Shown one piece after another: positions 7,071 through 7,608 of a stretch of DNA of 7,608 bases; the stretch's first letter is position 1, and each line of letters begins with the position of its first letter. Both the position numbers and the translations under genes were made by a program. This stretch comes from CAZYWA01 sp964650975 [NCBI: uncultured bacterium] (GTDB lineage: Bacteria; JADJOY01), in the NCBI GenBank assembly GCA_964650975.1, contig CAZYWA010000404.1, positions 1 to 7,608 of the forward strand. The letters run 5' to 3'. Below the pieces are notes generated by a model. The model did not search any database, was not told the DNA's origin, and saw only the letters and a list, made by a program, of their open reading frames with translations.

Positions 7071-7608
7071 ATGGCTGTGATCGCCGCGAGCCAAGCTCCA
7101 AGGCCTCCAGTCCGACGCGGCGAGCGACGCCGAAGCCGCGGCCGGGCCACGGCCGTGGCGCTTCTCATCGTGGGTGCCGCGGCAGCGTGGAGCGCGGCCG
7201 CGGCCCGAGCCGACGAGGTCCGGCCCGCCCTGGGGCCGGTCACCGTCGAGCGCGGCGCAGACGGCAGCGCCCGGGTCGAATTCCAGGCGAGCCAGCTCTT
7301 CGATCAGGCGGCGCGCGACGCGATCGAAAGCGGCGTCACGGCCACCGTCGACGTGGTGTGGGAGGTGGAGCACCCGCGAACCCTGTGGTTCAACGAAGTG
7401 CTCGACCACGACCGCGAGACCCGCACGCTCCGCTACGACAACCTGACCAAGCGCTACCACATCGACAGCGTGCCGCCACGCGACGACGGGCAGCGCGAGA
7501 CCTCGTCGTTCGAGGACGCCGAGCGCTGGCTGGGCGCCGTGGATGCGCCGGTTCGCGCCGATCTTTCGAGTGGCGGCGAGAAGCTGGTCCGGGTGCGCCT
7601 CAGCTGCG
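7071..7608 (+). CDS. Exported DUF4390-like protein, 3' end cut by window
   Basis: Partial: 179 codons from ATG 7071 to the right edge without a stop. The N-terminus is arginine-rich (residues 11-25), then a hydrophobic alanine-rich stretch (28-45) ending in ARA before Asp48, a good signal-peptidase I site, so the mature protein is probably periplasmic. The region 68-131 resembles DUF4390: a strand, a helix leading to AIESGVTATVDVVWEVE (84-100), a TLWFNEVL segment (104-111), then TLRYDNLTKRYHI (119-131). The family's function is not established. In some bacteria its members sit beside NtrY-type sensor kinases, so the next gene could be one; that cannot be seen here. It lies 63 nt after the co-polymerase, in the same reading frame and on the same strand, consistent with one transcript. 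No clear Shine-Dalgarno site precedes the ATG, and there is no other in-frame start after the previous stop. The family assignment is from recall of its pattern. Confidence 0.72.
   Translation, partial: MAVIAASQAPRPPVRRGERRRSRGRATAVALLIVGAAAAWSAAAARADEVRPALGPVTVERGADGSARVEFQASQLFDQAARDAIESGVTATVDVVWEVEHPRTLWFNEVLDHDRETRTLRYDNLTKRYHIDSVPPRDDGQRETSSFEDAERWLGAVDAPVRADLSSGGEKLVRVRLSC

Overview
This GC-rich bacterial window holds four convincing protein genes. Two run off the window edges, so their ends are missing. Two large exported glycoside hydrolases lie on the minus strand. On the plus strand, divergent from them, is a Wzz/GumC-type polysaccharide co-polymerase with a Wzc-like C-terminal domain, followed by a small exported protein that resembles the DUF4390 family. 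No rRNA, tRNA, CRISPR array, IS element or phage gene was seen.

Organism: exported enzymes with Sec-type N-termini, an inner-membrane Wzz/Wzc-like protein and strong GC bias at third codon positions suggest a high-GC Gram-negative such as a Myxococcota/deltaproteobacterial-type, Acidobacteriota or similar environmental lineage. The sequence alone does not fix the phylum. TTA, CTA and TCA codons are almost absent. This leaves very long spurious open frames antisense to the genes, one of 1481 codons.

Layout: 1-2303 (minus) is the N-terminal 767 codons of a GH51-like glycosidase with a concanavalin-type N-terminal domain and a second beta-sandwich inserted inside its catalytic barrel. 2304-2504 is a spacer with a good candidate promoter and Shine-Dalgarno site for that gene. 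2505-4784 (minus) is a complete GH39/clan GH-A-type hydrolase flanked by carbohydrate-binding and Ig-like sandwiches. 4785-4937 is the divergent intergenic region. 4938-7007 (plus) is the co-polymerase. 7008-7070 is a short spacer with a hairpin. From 7071 to the window end (plus) is the DUF4390-like gene.

How they may work together: a chain-length/export protein next to secreted glycosidases resembles exopolysaccharide loci in which a hydrolase trims, releases or edits the polymer (PslG of the Psl system is a GH39-family precedent). The most notable point is that the Wzc-like domain keeps its Walker B and A' aspartates but has alanine where the Walker A lysine should be (GEGAS rather than GEGKS) and lacks a tyrosine-rich tail. 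It is probably a pseudokinase. The inference of an exopolysaccharide locus rests on these genes only; no glycosyltransferase, Wzx, Wzy or outer-membrane export gene is visible in the window.
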